A stretch of DNA of 64,000 nt from Desarmillaria ectypa (lineage: Eukaryota; Basidiomycota; Agaricomycetes; Agaricales; Physalacriaceae). The notes below the pieces were generated by a model that was not told the DNA's origin, made no database searches, and saw only the letters and a list, made by a program, of their open reading frames with translations. A program made the position numbers and the translations under genes. How positions within the stretch are numbered: the first letter of the stretch is position 1; the number at the start of each line of letters is the position of its first letter. This document shows positions 36,121 through 48,411 of this stretch, one piece after another. The stretch spans positions 3,596,001 through 3,660,000 of the forward strand of contig JAUDYN010000005.1 of NCBI GenBank assembly GCA_030407005.1. The letters run 5' to 3'.

Positions 36121-37866
36121 ACGATACCCTTGCATTCTATTACCACTCATGACCACAACCACCAGTGATGATTATTTATTCTTTATTGCGATCCTGCTAT
36201 CATATTTGCTATCATTCTTTACTGTATAGTATATGTAACATTAGTAGACAAACAAGCAGAATATCTACTGTAAAGCCCTGGTAATGATGATTGGCCAGTA
36301 ATTTCCTATGACGCACAGCCATTTTTATATTACCGACTCGGGGATGCTATCGGTGCGTCCCTAAGCGCGCAACAAAATGTCAAGTGACTTGATCATCAAA
36401 GATGAAGGCGACAGTCCACGCTATAAAGTCATATGAAATCACTCATACCAATCCAATCAGTTTCTTAGGCAGCGAGGAAGAGATATTTAAAGGAGACACT
36501 GCCAGTGGATACCACCGGTCATCTACCAGGACCGAACTGTCCGCCGAATCAAAGGGAGGACATAGCTCTGGAAGTCCGTACTTGACGACGAATAGGAAAC
36601 TAAAAATTTCTGACAAGCCTCAGGCACGTAACGTATCGTGGGGATCTGAAATGCCAGCGCCATTCCATGCAGTGGCTTAAGGCACCATAAATCCATTTAT
36701 TTTCGTTCGCTACGTTCAACAAGCACTGGCGAGGGCCGATAGGACCTACGCCGACCATAAGCGGTATTGGCCCCTAACATTACGCCATTATCGAAAGCCT
36801 ATCACGTATACCTTTCCTGACTGGTGCGGTGTTCTATGCGTTGCATTGCTAAAAAATTCCCGAGTCGGTGTCATAGTGGTCGGCGGCGACGTTTCGAAAG
36901 TCTGAGTCCGCTGTCCATAATTTCTAATAAAGAGAAATGAAATAGCTCATCCGAAATGAAGGGTGAAGCTTTCCGACTCGCGAGCGCTCCAAGGAAGTAC
37001 CGGACAGGCATGTGTCGGGCCGAATTTCTGTAGGGAGGACCCATATCACATGACAAACGCGATCCGAGTCCCGACGCGACGTCCTCGTCCGTCCGGCCTG
37101 TCCTTTGAATCTCATGGGCAATATCCATACTCAAAAAGGACAATCAGGGCCAGAGGTGAATACTTGACTTTTTTTGGCTTTCGGAGGCAGGGTCATCAAT
37201 GCCATGGCCCAGGTTTGTTCGGTTGGTTTTTTGCTTGTCGTGAGCCTGTGACTCGTTAGTTCTGGAGCTCAAAACAAGTTGTAATCGCGCCACACCATCA
37301 CGTTCTCGGCGTGCTAGACTCGATTCTTTATCCTTGTCCGAGAATCTCTAGTTTCCTTCATCTAGAGCATATACGGCACGTTTGTATGTTCTTTCGTCAG
37401 CTCCATCCTCTGAAAGAAGACGCTATATTCAAGGGTCTTTGTCCTTGTCCTGGGTCTCTTTATTATAATGGGCATTTATATACGCTCTGATATCTCTGGT
37501 TGAATCACTATCCTCCCATTGTCCTGGCTCCCCGATTTAACCTCTGAGTTGTAAAATACTATCAAGGATGTTGACACGCTGATGGTCGCTGTCCTTTCTG
37601 TCCTTGTGCTAGCATTCTTCTGATTTGATAACTTTCTGAGGCGAGACTGTGGATGGGCGTATCAAGATTTTCTCCGCCGCCTTGCACATCTCCTGATACC
37701 GTCGGATACCCGTCGCATTGTTCCCGGCATCTCTTCCGCAATCTTTCGATGCTTTTTCTCAGGTGGGTTTTCCATCTAACTCTACTACTCTCAAAATCAC
37801 TTAACTCGCTGTGTTTTAATCAACTGATTCTTCCTCTCAGTTCGCGTTTTCTTATTATGTGACAGA
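36121..37866. other. Gene-poor stretch
   Basis: No supported gene; frames of 60-98 codons at 36402-36680, 36871-37143 and 36963-37259 overlap on opposite strands without domains. T/C-rich sequence at 37300-37860 (for example 37736-37860) looks like the promoter region of a downstream transcript. Confidence 0.4.
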
Positions 37867-38524
37867 TATCCAACAAACGATCTCTCGCACGGAAGACCAT
37901 GCTCTGCGCGTACTTGTCCCGGTAGAACGGGTACTGCCCCATGGGCAATCAATGTGATTTGTACGTAAAATCATATGCGTTCTCTTGTACTTGTAACCTG
38001 TGTTTTCCTTTTTCGCCGCTTATAATCCATGATTTCGGGATAAAATCAAGCGACGTTCACTGCTGGTCATACGTTCAGGGCCACTGAAGAGCCCGTCCAT
38101 GCGCCTACTTCTATACCAAAGAATCAAGTCATGTAAGTCAAATCCTCTGTAGCGCATGCGGTGACCATTGACTTGATGTATCAGACAAGAAGAAATGCAT
38201 AACTTGCTTCATATGGTGCATGTGTCCCCACGTTCTGTGACTTCAAACATTCCGGGCCTCATAGTGATTCGCCACCGTCATTTCCCCCAACAATCAGGCT
38301 CACTCTCCTCCAGGACCACCCATCTCGTCCCCAACATCCATCCAATCTCCGGGGCACCACTGTACACCGCCGTACCCATAGAAATTGACGGCAAAACCTT
38401 ACTACCCTTGCGCCTTCGGGTACCTGGAAAGGCAAGGGTCCCTACGGCGGTCGAGAGAATGGAACGATGTATCACCACACTTCACCTGGATAGGGTGGCC
38501 GGTTTCAGACCACTGATGTCATGA
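37867..38524 (+). pseudogene. Damaged CCCH zinc-finger-like stretch
   Basis: At about 37900-37965 the frame reads MLCAYLSR, a TAG stop, then NGYCPMGNQCDLY. This is a CCCH finger (C-X8-C-X5-C) with a stop inside the first spacer. About 100 nt later, after a plausible intron, comes HCWSYVQGH followed by a TGA; this closely matches HCWPYVQGQGC of the intact CCCH gene at 39040-39814. A third piece further on reads FCDFKHSG. An alternative in-phase splice opens a 109-codon frame (38195-38524) without finger motifs. I read this as a decayed upstream paralog. A gene with other splicing, or a sequence error at the TAG, remains possible. Confidence 0.45.
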
Positions 38525-39039
38525 TCCCTCGCTTTCGGTTTCCCAAACTCGGCGACAGGAAGAATGCTAAAGACGAACCGTCGCCACCATCTAGAATGCC
38601 TACTGAATAACTGTATCCCTGAATCTCACAACAGATCGTTGCCTTCCTTAATAATGCTCGAAATCTACATCATGAGTTTCATTCACGAACTGGGCCCGAG
38701 TTCATGCGGCGTTACTGCCACTTCTTTATTCCCCAGGTCAACAAGCGCAGACCACCATAGTGCTTCTCTTGTCAGGATTGTCTATCAAAGGGTTCAAAGC
38801 ACCGTGCTACCTTTGTTCACGACGCTAACTTGGCGATCTCATTTGCAAGACTATTGTCATGGCTTGTATAAATCCTTCCACACCACTTTGTCTTTGTCTA
38901 AACTATCACTCATTGTTCTCGATGGGCCGCCGGTCACTGGTTTTCAAGCCTCAAGCTTCAGCGACGTTCGATATAAATGGGTCGCCTTCTCTAGCACATT
39001 CCCCCCACTTGATATACTACCCAAGGGCCTTCTCGTGCC

Positions 39040-39814
39040 ATGGATATAAGTATGTTCTTTCTTCATATTCAACTTCCATGCCACTCACTTATTTAACTAG
39101 GCTCAGTCTGCTGGAACTATCTCAACGGATACTGCCCGTACGGAGATGCCTGTCGGCACTTCCACCCTTCATTTCCAATAGTCCCAGCCCAGCTGGCAAA
39201 TTGGGTGCAATACCCCCAGCCTGTTATGCCCATAGAGCCTGAAAACTGGTATACAGCCATATGCAAGCATTTCAAACAAAAACGGCGATGTCCAATGGGT
39301 GAAGATTGTCGCTTGTAAGTCCCCCTCGTATCCTGGATGCCACCTCTTCTGACCGGGCTCTGTGATGCAGCATACACGACGCAAGTGTGCTCAAGTTCAA
39401 AGAGCTCAACTCTCATGCCTCCAACTCGGCTCGACACTGCTGGCCATATGTTCAAGGCCAAGGGTGTACCCACGAAACTTGCACATTCTCCCATCCTGCT
39501 GATACGCAGCCATGTAAGTGACGCTTGGCCCTTCCGTGGGCGGTTCGCTGATTCATACCATAATAATAGTTAGGAAGTATACTCCGTGTCCCAGATGGCC
39601 TTCTTGCATGCCAGGCTGCGAATTCAAGCATCCTATCACTGCTCAAGCCTCGTTCTACAATCACGAGGCTCAAAATTTGTCACCAACCCAGCCTCCTACA
39701 CCGACTGCCGTCCGGATTCGGGTTACACGGAAGGACTTGGATCCTGCACCATCGCAGGTAGGAAGAAACAATACCGTCAACACTCACACTCGTGCGCGTG
39801 CGCGCCGCTATTGA
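39040..39814 (+). CDS. CCCH zinc-finger protein, four fingers
   Basis: The ATG at 39040 (gccATGg context) opens a short exon MDI. After an intron, the frame reads CWNYLNGYCPYGDACRHFH (C-X7-C-X5-C-X3-H). Next come CKHFKQKRRCPMGEDCRFIH, split by an intron before the last His, and CWPYVQGQGCTHETCTFSH. A shorter finger, CPRWPSCMPGCEFKH, follows after the last intron. The tail is Thr/Pro/Arg-rich and stops at 39814. All joins are in phase. CCCH fingers usually bind RNA and act in mRNA decay, export or processing; the precise role is unknown. The nearby damaged copy at 37867-38524 suggests a tandem duplication. Roughly 180 residues, with no other domain. Confidence 0.72.
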
Positions 39815-40053
39815 TTTGAACGGAGACAATCTTGTTTATAAACTAGAATCTGAGCCGTGTATAACTACAACATGAAGCACGAAGTTCGAACCGCTAGATT
39901 GTACAGTGTATGTGAATACAGATGTGCTACCAGAAGATTAAAAGAATGGAATATGAGATGGGGAAATGCCTGCTGATCAAGGTTTGAAACCTCCGACGAA
40001 ACCTTGGCTCTGCAAGGAAGCATTAGTCTGCGAAATGTCATAATTAAGAAAAT

Positions 40054-40774
40054 CTAAGCAACATTATGGGCCAAGTGTGCTTGCGGCGGCGGTCCAGGGG
40101 GCTGAAAAAAAAATTAAAATAGAGAAATCAGCTAATGGTCGTCCGAATGTTTACGATAACTAACCGGATTGTACTGGGCCTGTATACTACTTTCTGGATG
40201 ACTCGGAGGTGGTCCGGCGGGCTAAAGATAGTCAGCTTTAGTGGCAGTAGGACATCAGATGTCTATACGTACTGGCCGGTAGTTGGTATCTTCCCGTTTA
40301 TATGGAGGAGGATTAGGGGGATATTCTTGTCGCCGCTCTGCACCGGGACCATAACCACCTCCGTAGTACGGAGTCGATTGATTCGGAGACCCTTGAGGAG
40401 GCGTGTACGGACTCTGGTTCTGATTTGATGGGTATTGTTGATGCCATCCCCAACCACCACCAAAGAATGGTGGCTTGTATGCCCCTGCAACCTGAGGAGG
40501 ATACTGCCCCTGGGGTACCACGAGAAGGCGTCGCCGCCGACGTCTAGAGAGCCCGATGGAGCATAAGATGCAAGCTATTAACGCGAGGACAGCTGAAAAA
40601 ATTCTTGTGAGATGGATGGTCCGATAACAGGATAAGAATGCACGCACCTACGACGACACCCGCTATTATTCTCTGTGTTGTCGAAGTACGATTGCTATTA
40701 TCGTTCATAAACTGAGCATTGACACTATATGCCAGTCTAGCAAGGATGAAAAGGCTGGATAGAGAGGAGGCCAT
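40054..40774 (-). CDS. Small single-pass membrane protein with proline/glycine-rich tail
   Basis: Minus strand from ATG 40774. The signal peptide MASSLSSLFILARLAYSVNA is followed by a short ectodomain with N-glycosylation sites (NDNSNRTS). An intron near 40596-40646 joins to the membrane segment IIAGVVVAVLALIACILCSI and a strong stop-transfer block RRRRRR. The tail has repeated Pro/Gly/Tyr motifs (GQYPPQVAGAYKPP, YYGGGYGPG, PPNPPPYKRE, PAGPPPSHPE) with PPxY-like sites that WW domains could bind. Two small 3' exons end PPGPPPQAHLAHNVA at 40054. It resembles agaricomycete orphan membrane proteins; no function is known. Confidence 0.7.
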
Positions 40775-42404
40775 GAGTGTAGGTAATCAAGGAGAGCGAG
40801 CGACTGGCTGTGCCTTTTTCTCATGCCCCCCACATGACGTCAGACCTAGCTGCACAGCACTTGATCCACCGACTCGGATCACGTTCCGGGTTCGAGAATT
40901 TTGTAGCGTCTCGAAGAGTTTTTCTGTTTTTTGAGGGACAAAGACAGTACTCCTCCAATTTTCTGACCCCAATATCTATCAAGTGTCAAGTCGGTTAGAT
41001 TACCCATGTTATATATTTTGTGCAACACTTAAAATTAGCAACAGGTTGGTCCAGCAATTGATAATCCGGTGATAATCGGGTGTGAACTGGCTGCGCGACT
41101 AGTACAATAACACGACAAACGATGAATCACGCCATCGTATCTGCGAAAAGATCTCGGAAGTAGTGGTAAACGTCTTCCTTCGCAAGCCCGTACCTCGGGG
41201 AACTTAATTCGCACCCAACGACAAGTCTTAGCTTATAACGTGCACAAAGTTGAACGTTGAAACTTGAAGGCTCGGGCCACCCTAGGCCCCATCTTAATCA
41301 TTTCTGAAGGAAATACAGACCAAGATGATGTTAACGTAGCTTGGCCTCACGACATCTGGCTTCGATATAAAACGAGAGGTCTGAGAATTTCTGAAGTTAA
41401 CGAGACAGTAGACCGTCAGTCGTCCATAGTAATGGAAATAGAAAAGATTGGTAGAATGGGGAACCGCTATCGTCAGGAATTGAACTAAACAGGTACCCAA
41501 GGGGGCATCCAAGTTCCGTAGGATCATTGTAACTGTTATCTGACAACGAAACGGTTCGCACACGAAGTATTTCAAGTAGAATATCGAGAAGACCCTCTTC
41601 TAATTCAATCGCAGGGTACCTTTCCATTGATGCTTGGGCAACTGAAAAGACCGCATAAGGTCGCGTTGCGATCAGCAAAAAAAGATTTGAAAGCCATCAT
41701 TGCGTCATCTTTCAGCCTGAGGTCAGAAGAGGTACGTATTTGTGACCGGACCTCAGAAAGGCTGTGTCGGCAAACAGAGAATCGGTTTGCGGAGCCAAAA
41801 AAAATTGAATGCACCATTCGAATGGTGATAAAGCCTTTAGAATATGATCTTGCCAGGACATCGTATACAATGAAAAAAGCATCACTGGAGAGAATTCAAG
41901 TCGGAAAGGAACTGCGCGTCGGATGTTGGCTCGGCCTAAAACCACACAGCCACAAGTTCAACTCCGACCTTTACCTTGATCCCCTTTTCAGTGTTCCGGG
42001 AGCAGTCAATCCGACTGAATCTAGAAGACTGACTGGTACATATCTCTTTATTTTCAGAATCATTTCCCTAATACATCAGGTTTCATACTGGTGCACTGTA
42101 CTCCGAGTCTACCAGTCTGCAAAGAACTTTGGAGCGCTAAAAAGGGGCCTAATATGACATCATATACTGTTATCGAACTAATAATCATTTATCTAAGGAT
42201 GTCACAAAATTCGAGTCTGATACGAGGTCGCATTCATCGACGGTTGGCATCCGTAAAGTAGACCTCATTTGTGCTATCTAGTACTCTTGGTGCTTACAAA
42301 GACTTCAAGTAATCTGGTAGGGGGCCTGTACTGTGGTCGATCGCTGAGACTTCACCGCCTCCAGAAGAAGGTCGAAGTGAACCAAAATGTGGAATACCAT
42401 CAGG
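40775..42404. other. Stretch with unassigned ORF at 41627-42157
   Basis: A 176-codon plus-strand frame (41627-42157) is open but has no recognised domain; opposite-strand frames of 70-93 codons overlap it (41294-41945), so the coding strand is unclear. An exon-intron gene on the minus strand (KDDAMMAFKSFFADRNATLC etc.) is about as likely. Nothing else was recognised. Confidence 0.3.
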
Positions 42405-42410
42405 TATAAA
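42405..42410 (+). promoter_or_regulatory. TATA box of F-box-like paralog 2
   Basis: TATAAA lies 85 nt upstream of the ATG at 42495. It falls after the in-frame ATG at 42387, which argues against that start. Confidence 0.4.
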
Positions 42411-42494
42411 TTGCAGGGGACAGAGGATAACGTCGCATTCAGCCACACAAATCATCCATCATACAACTCAGCTGAACCAAATATCTCTACCACA

Positions 42495-43142
42495 ATGAAC
42501 AACATACTTCCCGCCGAAGTACTTGCCCAGATCATCCAGGAAGCATGGGCACTTCCTCTCACAACCTTCGAACGACTCCGAATGACGATATCATCCGTTC
42601 TCGTCAGCAAATCGTTCGCTTGGGAATTCACTCGTGTGTTCTGCACCGACGTACACATCTTCACGCCATCCCACCTTAACCATGTCATCTGCCGTATGCT
42701 ACAACGAGACACTGTAGCCTTCCGGTCGATTGACGCTTCATTCACGCCGTCAGAATTCTGTCGGTCTATTTCCTTCGTCCTCGAAGTCGATCCCCATGGC
42801 ACCAATCTCGTAACGCACCCGGTATCGAAAGACATCCACGATCTGATGCCGGTGCTTCAACAGTTCTTCCCCAACGCCAAGCGAGTATCGATGAACTTCC
42901 ACAACTGGTGGTATAACGACTCTGAACTCTGGCGACTCCAGCTACCGGAACAAGTAACCGAGTTGGAATTCGTGTACACGCACAGCACGCGGTACACACA
43001 AGAGCGGCTGGAGAAGAACGTAAAGTTGGACGTCATTCCACCGTACGACTTACCCGGAGTGAAGAAGTTGACGATTTGGGGAGGGAATCGGCTGTTCAAC
43101 AGTGAAATTGTACAAGCGTGTTACAATGCTCGTCTTGGCTGA
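42495..43142 (+). CDS. F-box-like conserved protein, paralog 2
   Basis: Single-exon frame from ATG 42495 (MNNILPAEVLAQIIQEAW), 215 codons. It aligns along its length with the minus-strand gene at 6980-7687: FAWEFTRVFCTDVHI, PSEFCRSISFVLEVDP, NFHNWW and DLPGVKKLTIWGGNR. It stops at VQACYNARLG, about 20 residues before the end of paralog 1. The frame also has an ATG at 42387, but that precedes the TATA element and has no match in the paralog. Expected to act, if functional, as a substrate adaptor-like protein; this is inference. Several agaricomycete families of this kind are species-specific and expanded. Confidence 0.65.
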   Translation: MNNILPAEVLAQIIQEAWALPLTTFERLRMTISSVLVSKSFAWEFTRVFCTDVHIFTPSHLNHVICRMLQRDTVAFRSIDASFTPSEFCRSISFVLEVDPHGTNLVTHPVSKDIHDLMPVLQQFFPNAKRVSMNFHNWWYNDSELWRLQLPEQVTELEFVYTHSTRYTQERLEKNVKLDVIPPYDLPGVKKLTIWGGNRLFNSEIVQACYNARLG

Positions 43143-43666
43143 TGAACCAACGGACGATAACTATCTTATGAATTGCTTCGGTTTTTCTTCTTTGGATCTA
43201 TTGCAACTGTTATTATCTCTTCCTTAGTGTTATCATCATCATCATGTCGTTTTGCTATACTAGTTCTATGTTACGTCTTACGCGTCAATTGGAAATTTTG
43301 CATATTCAAATCAACATTCGTGCATTACATAATTGAGTCGCAGGTTCAAATGGTTCGAAAATGCTCAGCTTTGTCAGGAAATATTGCTGCATTGTTCATT
43401 CCCTCAAAAGGAAAAGATGAACAATGCTTGACAACGCAATCGAAAATAGTATGGATCTTTCCAATTCTCAACCAAAGCAATGAAACAGCGAGCCAAATTG
43501 CATTGCAGTATAAATGACAATGATGTGAGGTATAATTATATACATATGCAGGCGGACAAACACACACAGATGAACGATATAAAAAATCAATAAAGCAAAC
43601 GGTAAAATACGACAACATTCGACGACAAAGCAAGGAGTTCCATATACCGGAACTCCGGATGACGGA

Positions 43667-46600
43667 TCAGTTGAGAAAGCCACGACACTTTGCGGACCCG
43701 CAAAGACAGGGAATCTTGTCTTGTTCGAAGGGGAAGTGATAATCTGTTAAAGTTGGTGCATGAGCTTATAATGAAATTATCAATAAATCGAGTCGTTCAC
43801 CATAGGTTATCTCATCCCCGAGTTCAATATCCTGCTTCGCATATATCACAATCTTCTTCTCCCCACTGATAGTGATGATCTTGGCGGTGCAGTTGGGATC
43901 ACAAGAATGATTAATCAGCCGACTACGAAGCGCACGTCAATCAGCCCGTAAGTCCAGACAATAAAAGTGGTCACACTCACCCTAGATTCCCCTTCTTCGT
44001 GGCATCCACCACCAGGTCTTCATCGATCCTAAACAAATAACTGCTTCCAATACCCTGCCGCTCGTACGCCTTCTCCCGCTTCTCCGCCACCTGCGCCCGG
44101 ACGATCTCGCCAACATACTCAATAACCATCTCCCCACGGCTGATCCTTTCCATTGCATACAAGCCCCAGTCATGAATTGGACTCCGCGCGAACCGCAGGT
44201 GCTTCTTCCTTGACTGCAGCTGGTTGAACTTGAGCAGCATCTCCTGAGCAGGATTATCCTTTGAGTTCATCTGTGCAGTAGATTTAGACAACGCTACAGC
44301 ACGATTGAGCTGGTTCATCTCCTCGAGACCCTGAGCGCGTCGACGGGCATTCGCTCGATTCTCCCGAGAGGATGTGACACCAGCTTTCGAAGGGCTGTCA
44401 TTTGGTGCTGGATCAACGACGACCTTGGACGATACAGCGGATGAACGGGCTTGATACTGCGATACATACTCGGCCTTCTGCGCGTGACTGATTTCGTAAA
44501 ATCCCTCTGTCCGTGCAGACCCCGTGGCATGTATCCGTAGCCGAGGTGTTATGACAGACGGCGGTAGAATACCCAGCTCCGCTTTAAGATTGTCGTCCAG
44601 ACTCTCCAAGCCCTTCTCAGGATGGGATAGCGCGATCTTGGCAAAGAAACGGTCTTCGTCATCCTGAAAGACGCCCAAGTCCTCCTCTTCCACCACCTCT
44701 TCTTCAGATTCAGATTCAGATTCTACCACGAGCGCTGGCGTTGGCGGTATAGAACAAGGCGAAGACGATCTTGATGTTGAGGTTGAGAGCGTCGATTCCG
44801 ACCGGAAGTTTGGTGTCTTGTGGCCATTGACGACAACGTCGACGTCTTCCTCCTCGTCCTCAACGACAACTCTGCCCTTCTTGCCCTTGCTCATTTTCTG
44901 CATCTTCTTCTCGATTTTGCCCTTCTTCCTCGGCTGCTCCTCTTCTTCTTCCTCCTCAGCCACGTCGACTTCTCTCACCCGCTTGGCCTTCACCGTATCG
45001 TCATGAATACGGACATCCACACTCTCGTCGGCGACCTTAGCACGCTTGCTCTCCCTCCCTCCATCCTCGCCTTCTCGCCGTCGCTTCCGAAAACTCAGCC
45101 CCTTCAAATCCAGAGTCTTCGCTTCTTTCTCTCCCTCCTTCTCTCCATCGTCCTCTTTCTCTTTAACCCCCGCCCGCATCAACCGTTTGACCTCATTTCC
45201 AACTACCCGGTCCTTAATGTCCTTCGTCAGTATCTGCTTGAGTTCTGCAACGAGCAGGCGTGCGGCCTCGTCCACCATCTCCGCATCCTCCCACACCGTC
45301 CGACGTCGCCCATCAAAGCCTAAGAAACGTCAAGACAGAAGCACAATGAGAGAATCAAGTAACGCACCATGGAATACCCCCTTCTCACCAGGACGTAGCT
45401 TCACATTCCTATACGCTAACCGCTGATTGGTTCCGGCGAAAAAAATTAAAGCCCGCCTTGCTGCCTCAGGATCCGTGAATGTTACAAACACCAGCCCATA
45501 CTTCGGCGCCGACATGACCTTCTCGGTCGGGAATGTACCAAAAAACTCCTTCACCTCTCCCTCCGAAACACCACCACCACTGCGTTTTCCATCCTCGAAC
45601 TCCACAATGATGTATTCCTTCCCATTTGTCAATAGCGTTTTCTCCACTTCGTCCTCCGTGTATCCCTTGTGCAGGTACTGTAATGGATTAGGCGAGGGTG
45701 AACGCGGTCGACGTCCCCGGTATCGATCGTCATACCTATCCTGGCCACTTCGACGCCCGTCCGAGCCCCGTCCCTCCCCGTCCCTCTCTTCCCTCCTCAA
45801 TCGCTCTCGCGGCTTCGCTTTGAACGAGTCCATCATCCGTCTCTTGTCAATGCCTCCCTCTTTCTCTGTTGTCTTCTCTTTCTCGTGCTTCATTTCTGCC
45901 GCCGCCGCTTCTCTGGCCTTCTGAAGCTGAGGAATCAATGGTCCTGAAGTTCCGTTCGCTATGGCTGGCCTCATGGGAGATGCTTTAAGCGGATTGTGTA
46001 GCGCGAGGGAGCTCGAGCCCACTGCTGGTCCGTGCTGTTTTGTAGGATTCGCAGGGAGAGCATGTGAAAGTCGTGGATTAGATGGTAGAGGATGGTAAAC
46101 CGGTTTGCTGTTACCAGAAGGTGTCGGCGCATTCGGTCGTGGCGTTCCATTCTGCTTCGGTGTCGGGACTGCGGGTAAGGGAGGTGTATCTTTGGTCGCT
46201 GTGCTCTTCCGAGCTGCTTCTTTCCGCCTTCGTTTTCTGTCTTCCAATTCTTTGATGACTGCTGCGACTCTCTTGCCTTGCCCATCGAATATGACTTTAA
46301 CATCTTCAGCACTGGCACCAAGAAGCGTCTTCAGGCTGCCTCCAATGCCCCGAATGTCCAAGCCCGGCCCGCAGATACCATCGAAACACCGTTTGGCGTC
46401 CTCGTGCGTACGGAAGTCAACCCAGACTACACCTAGCGCCATCCCATTCTCCTTGTCGATCTTGGGTTCGAAAACTTTGATTGGTCCATACCCACCAAGA
46501 TGTGTCCGTAGCTGAGTATTTGAGGTTAGAGGTGATAGGTTCGTTAGTAATAGAGCAGTAGGAGGCGGAGGGGTCGTTGATATCCCATGTTCGTACTACA

Positions 46601-48079
46601 GATTAGTTAGTGAGAACTATGTCGATAGTCGAAAACCCGTACCTCATACGTAACGTATCCTAACTCTTCACGCGGCGGCCGTCGCTTAACATTAGAGTTG
46701 AGACGCGGATCTGGAGGCTTCTCGGGAATTTCTGGCTCTCGTATCCACAGATCTCCATGTCCTGGAACAAATATCCACTCCCCATGGTTCAATACCTCTC
46801 CCTCATACCGATACACAATCTCCTTTCCCTTTCCTTTCCCTTTGACGCGGTCCTGAAACACGGTGGCTGATAGATACTCCGGCATACACGATATGAGGTG
46901 CTGAAAATACGGAGGTGTTAGCGCGGTACTTGAACTGGCTCCCGGCGCGGCTGGAGGGCCATCACCCGAATATCCCACTAGATCATTAACATTGGAGGGA
47001 AAAGGCAGCTTGTGTATGGATGGATCATGTAGAACCTTGTATGAACGGACTGACGGATATTCTGACTTACGAGGTGGCCAGTCAGGTAAAGGAGGCAAGG
47101 CATATGATATTGGAGGAGTAGGACGTCGTCGTGTCAGAGGCGGAGGTGAAGGTGGTGGAGGAGGAGGGGTTAGTTCACGTGGCGAGGAAGGAGATAAGAT
47201 GTCGGAAGGGGGCTGGGGTGACGGACTTGCTACGCGCTGAGGAAGTGTTATTGGCGTAAAATGAGGAACGGGTGGCGGAGACGGGGATGGTGGAACGGGT
47301 GAAACGGGCCGGGTAGCCCTTGGGGGAGAAGGGGGCCGTCTAACTGGTGAAGGAGGCGGAGGTATATGTGAAGATGATGATGCAATGTTTTCAGAGGGTG
47401 AGATGGTTTTCGGAGGAGGAGTTGATGTAGGTAGTGACACTGTCAAGGGGGGCGGGGGAACTTCGGGACGTGACGGCGGAGGTGCTGAATCGTTCGGCGG
47501 GGGTGGCGGCGGTGGATCTATACTCGGCGGGGGTGGCGGCGGAGTTGGAGGCGGAGGTGGAGGCGGCGGAGTTGAACTGGGTGGAGGCGGCGGGGGTGGT
47601 GATTTCGTCGGCTGGGGTGGCGGCGGTGGCGGATGAGTGGGCGGTGGGGGACCACTACCAGATGGCCTCCGCGGCATTGAGAAAGAGATTGCAGCCCGAT
47701 TAGAACCCAAAATACCTGGTACTGGCGGACTATTCACTGTCTTTACACCATTCACGGCGCCATTGAGGGTCCATGTATCAGCATTCGTCGACGATGTCGA
47801 AGAATGCATGCTCTTTGTTCCCACTCCATTTATTCCACAATTAATACCGGTCCCTCTTCCCTCTGGCGTCCCATTCCTGTAGGGAGGCTTTGATATGCGA
47901 CCCGCGTGAGCTGCATTTCCATTTACAAGACTCCGTGGTCCTGTAGGTATCTTCTTCGTTGGGTGGGTCGCCAGAGAAGGTCCCGAAGCAGTGGAGCTCG
48001 GTCCCGCGACGCTAGAGGGCGGCGGGGGTGGACCTCCTCGCAGTGCTCTTGGGCCCTTCGGTGGCGCTTTGCCAGACAT
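43667..48079 (-). CDS. SET1: SET1 histone H3 lysine-4 methyltransferase (COMPASS catalytic subunit)
   Basis: Minus-strand gene from ATG 48079 ([19 protein letters not shown]). The first exon (to 46643) contains a polyproline and Ser/Pro region (47240-47650). The second exon encodes an [58 protein letters not shown] second RRM-like SPASM domain follows ([33 protein letters not shown]). Next come an N-SET region ([39 protein letters not shown]), an acidic linker and the catalytic SET domain ([50 protein letters not shown]). The post-[16 protein letters not shown] precedes the stop at 43667. Intron joins checked: 46597-46642, and one just before [11 protein letters not shown]. The enzyme methylates H3K4 in the nucleus. 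About 1,400 residues. Complete by eye. Confidence 0.9.
47240..47650 (-). repeat. Polyproline low-complexity tract in SET1
   Basis: The coding strand is dominated by CCN codons giving PPPPPP runs interrupted by Ser and Thr. The plus strand is GGN-rich. It is prone to slippage and to unreliable assembly. Confidence 0.7.
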
Positions 48080-48315
48080 TTTGAGAGGGCGTCCTCGTCG
48101 TGAAAGATTGTAAACCACAACGAGCGACGCAGTAAGTGAGCTACAACGCGTCGGTATCGCTGGCCTTAATGATTGTTGTCGTCGTCGTGTTCAGCGTTGG
48201 GAAAAGCCTCTCTTCATCATTGGCTTTGACGCCTAACTTCAATAGAAGCAAACAAGGACTGTTTTCCATTTCTGGCTAACTATTACTAATATAGTAGAAT
48301 GTCACATTACGGTAT

Positions 48316-48387
48316 AGCAGCATGGCGCAGTGGTAGCGCGCGGGGCCCATAACCCCGAGGTCACTTGATCGAAACAAGTTGCTGCTA
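48316..48387 (+). tRNA. Initiator tRNA-Met (CAU)
   Basis: A 72-nt cloverleaf. The acceptor AGCAGCA (48316-48322) pairs with TGCTGCT. The D arm GCGC-AGTGGTA-GCGC and the anticodon stem CGGGG/CCCCG surround the loop CCCATAA, so the anticodon is CAU. The T arm ACTTG-ATCGAAA-CAAGT has the A-U-C-G loop in place of TPsiCG. Together with the A1:U72 pair and the three G:C pairs in the anticodon stem, these are the hallmarks of eukaryotic initiator tRNA. No intron. A T8 run at 48404-48411 is the RNA polymerase III terminator. Confidence 0.9.
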
Positions 48388-48403
48388 GGTCACCTCTAGG
48401 GTA

Positions 48404-48411
48404 TTTTTTTT
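48404..48411 (+). terminator. Pol III terminator of tRNA-iMet
   Basis: Eight T residues begin 17 nt after the end of the mature tRNA, as expected for RNA polymerase III. Confidence 0.75.

Noticed and set aside
41627..42157. 176-codon ORF
   Set aside because: No domain, no splice support, and competing minus-strand frames; not listed as a gene.
42387..42494. Upstream ATG of F-box-like paralog 2
   Set aside because: It precedes the TATA element and the extra residues have no match in the paralog.
44820..45323. 167-codon frame opposite SET1
   Set aside because: Antisense to the acidic/basic SET1 linker; Leu/Ser-rich translation of GA-rich coding DNA.
47385..47636. Glycine-rich plus-strand frame
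   Set aside because: Mirror of the SET1 polyproline tract.
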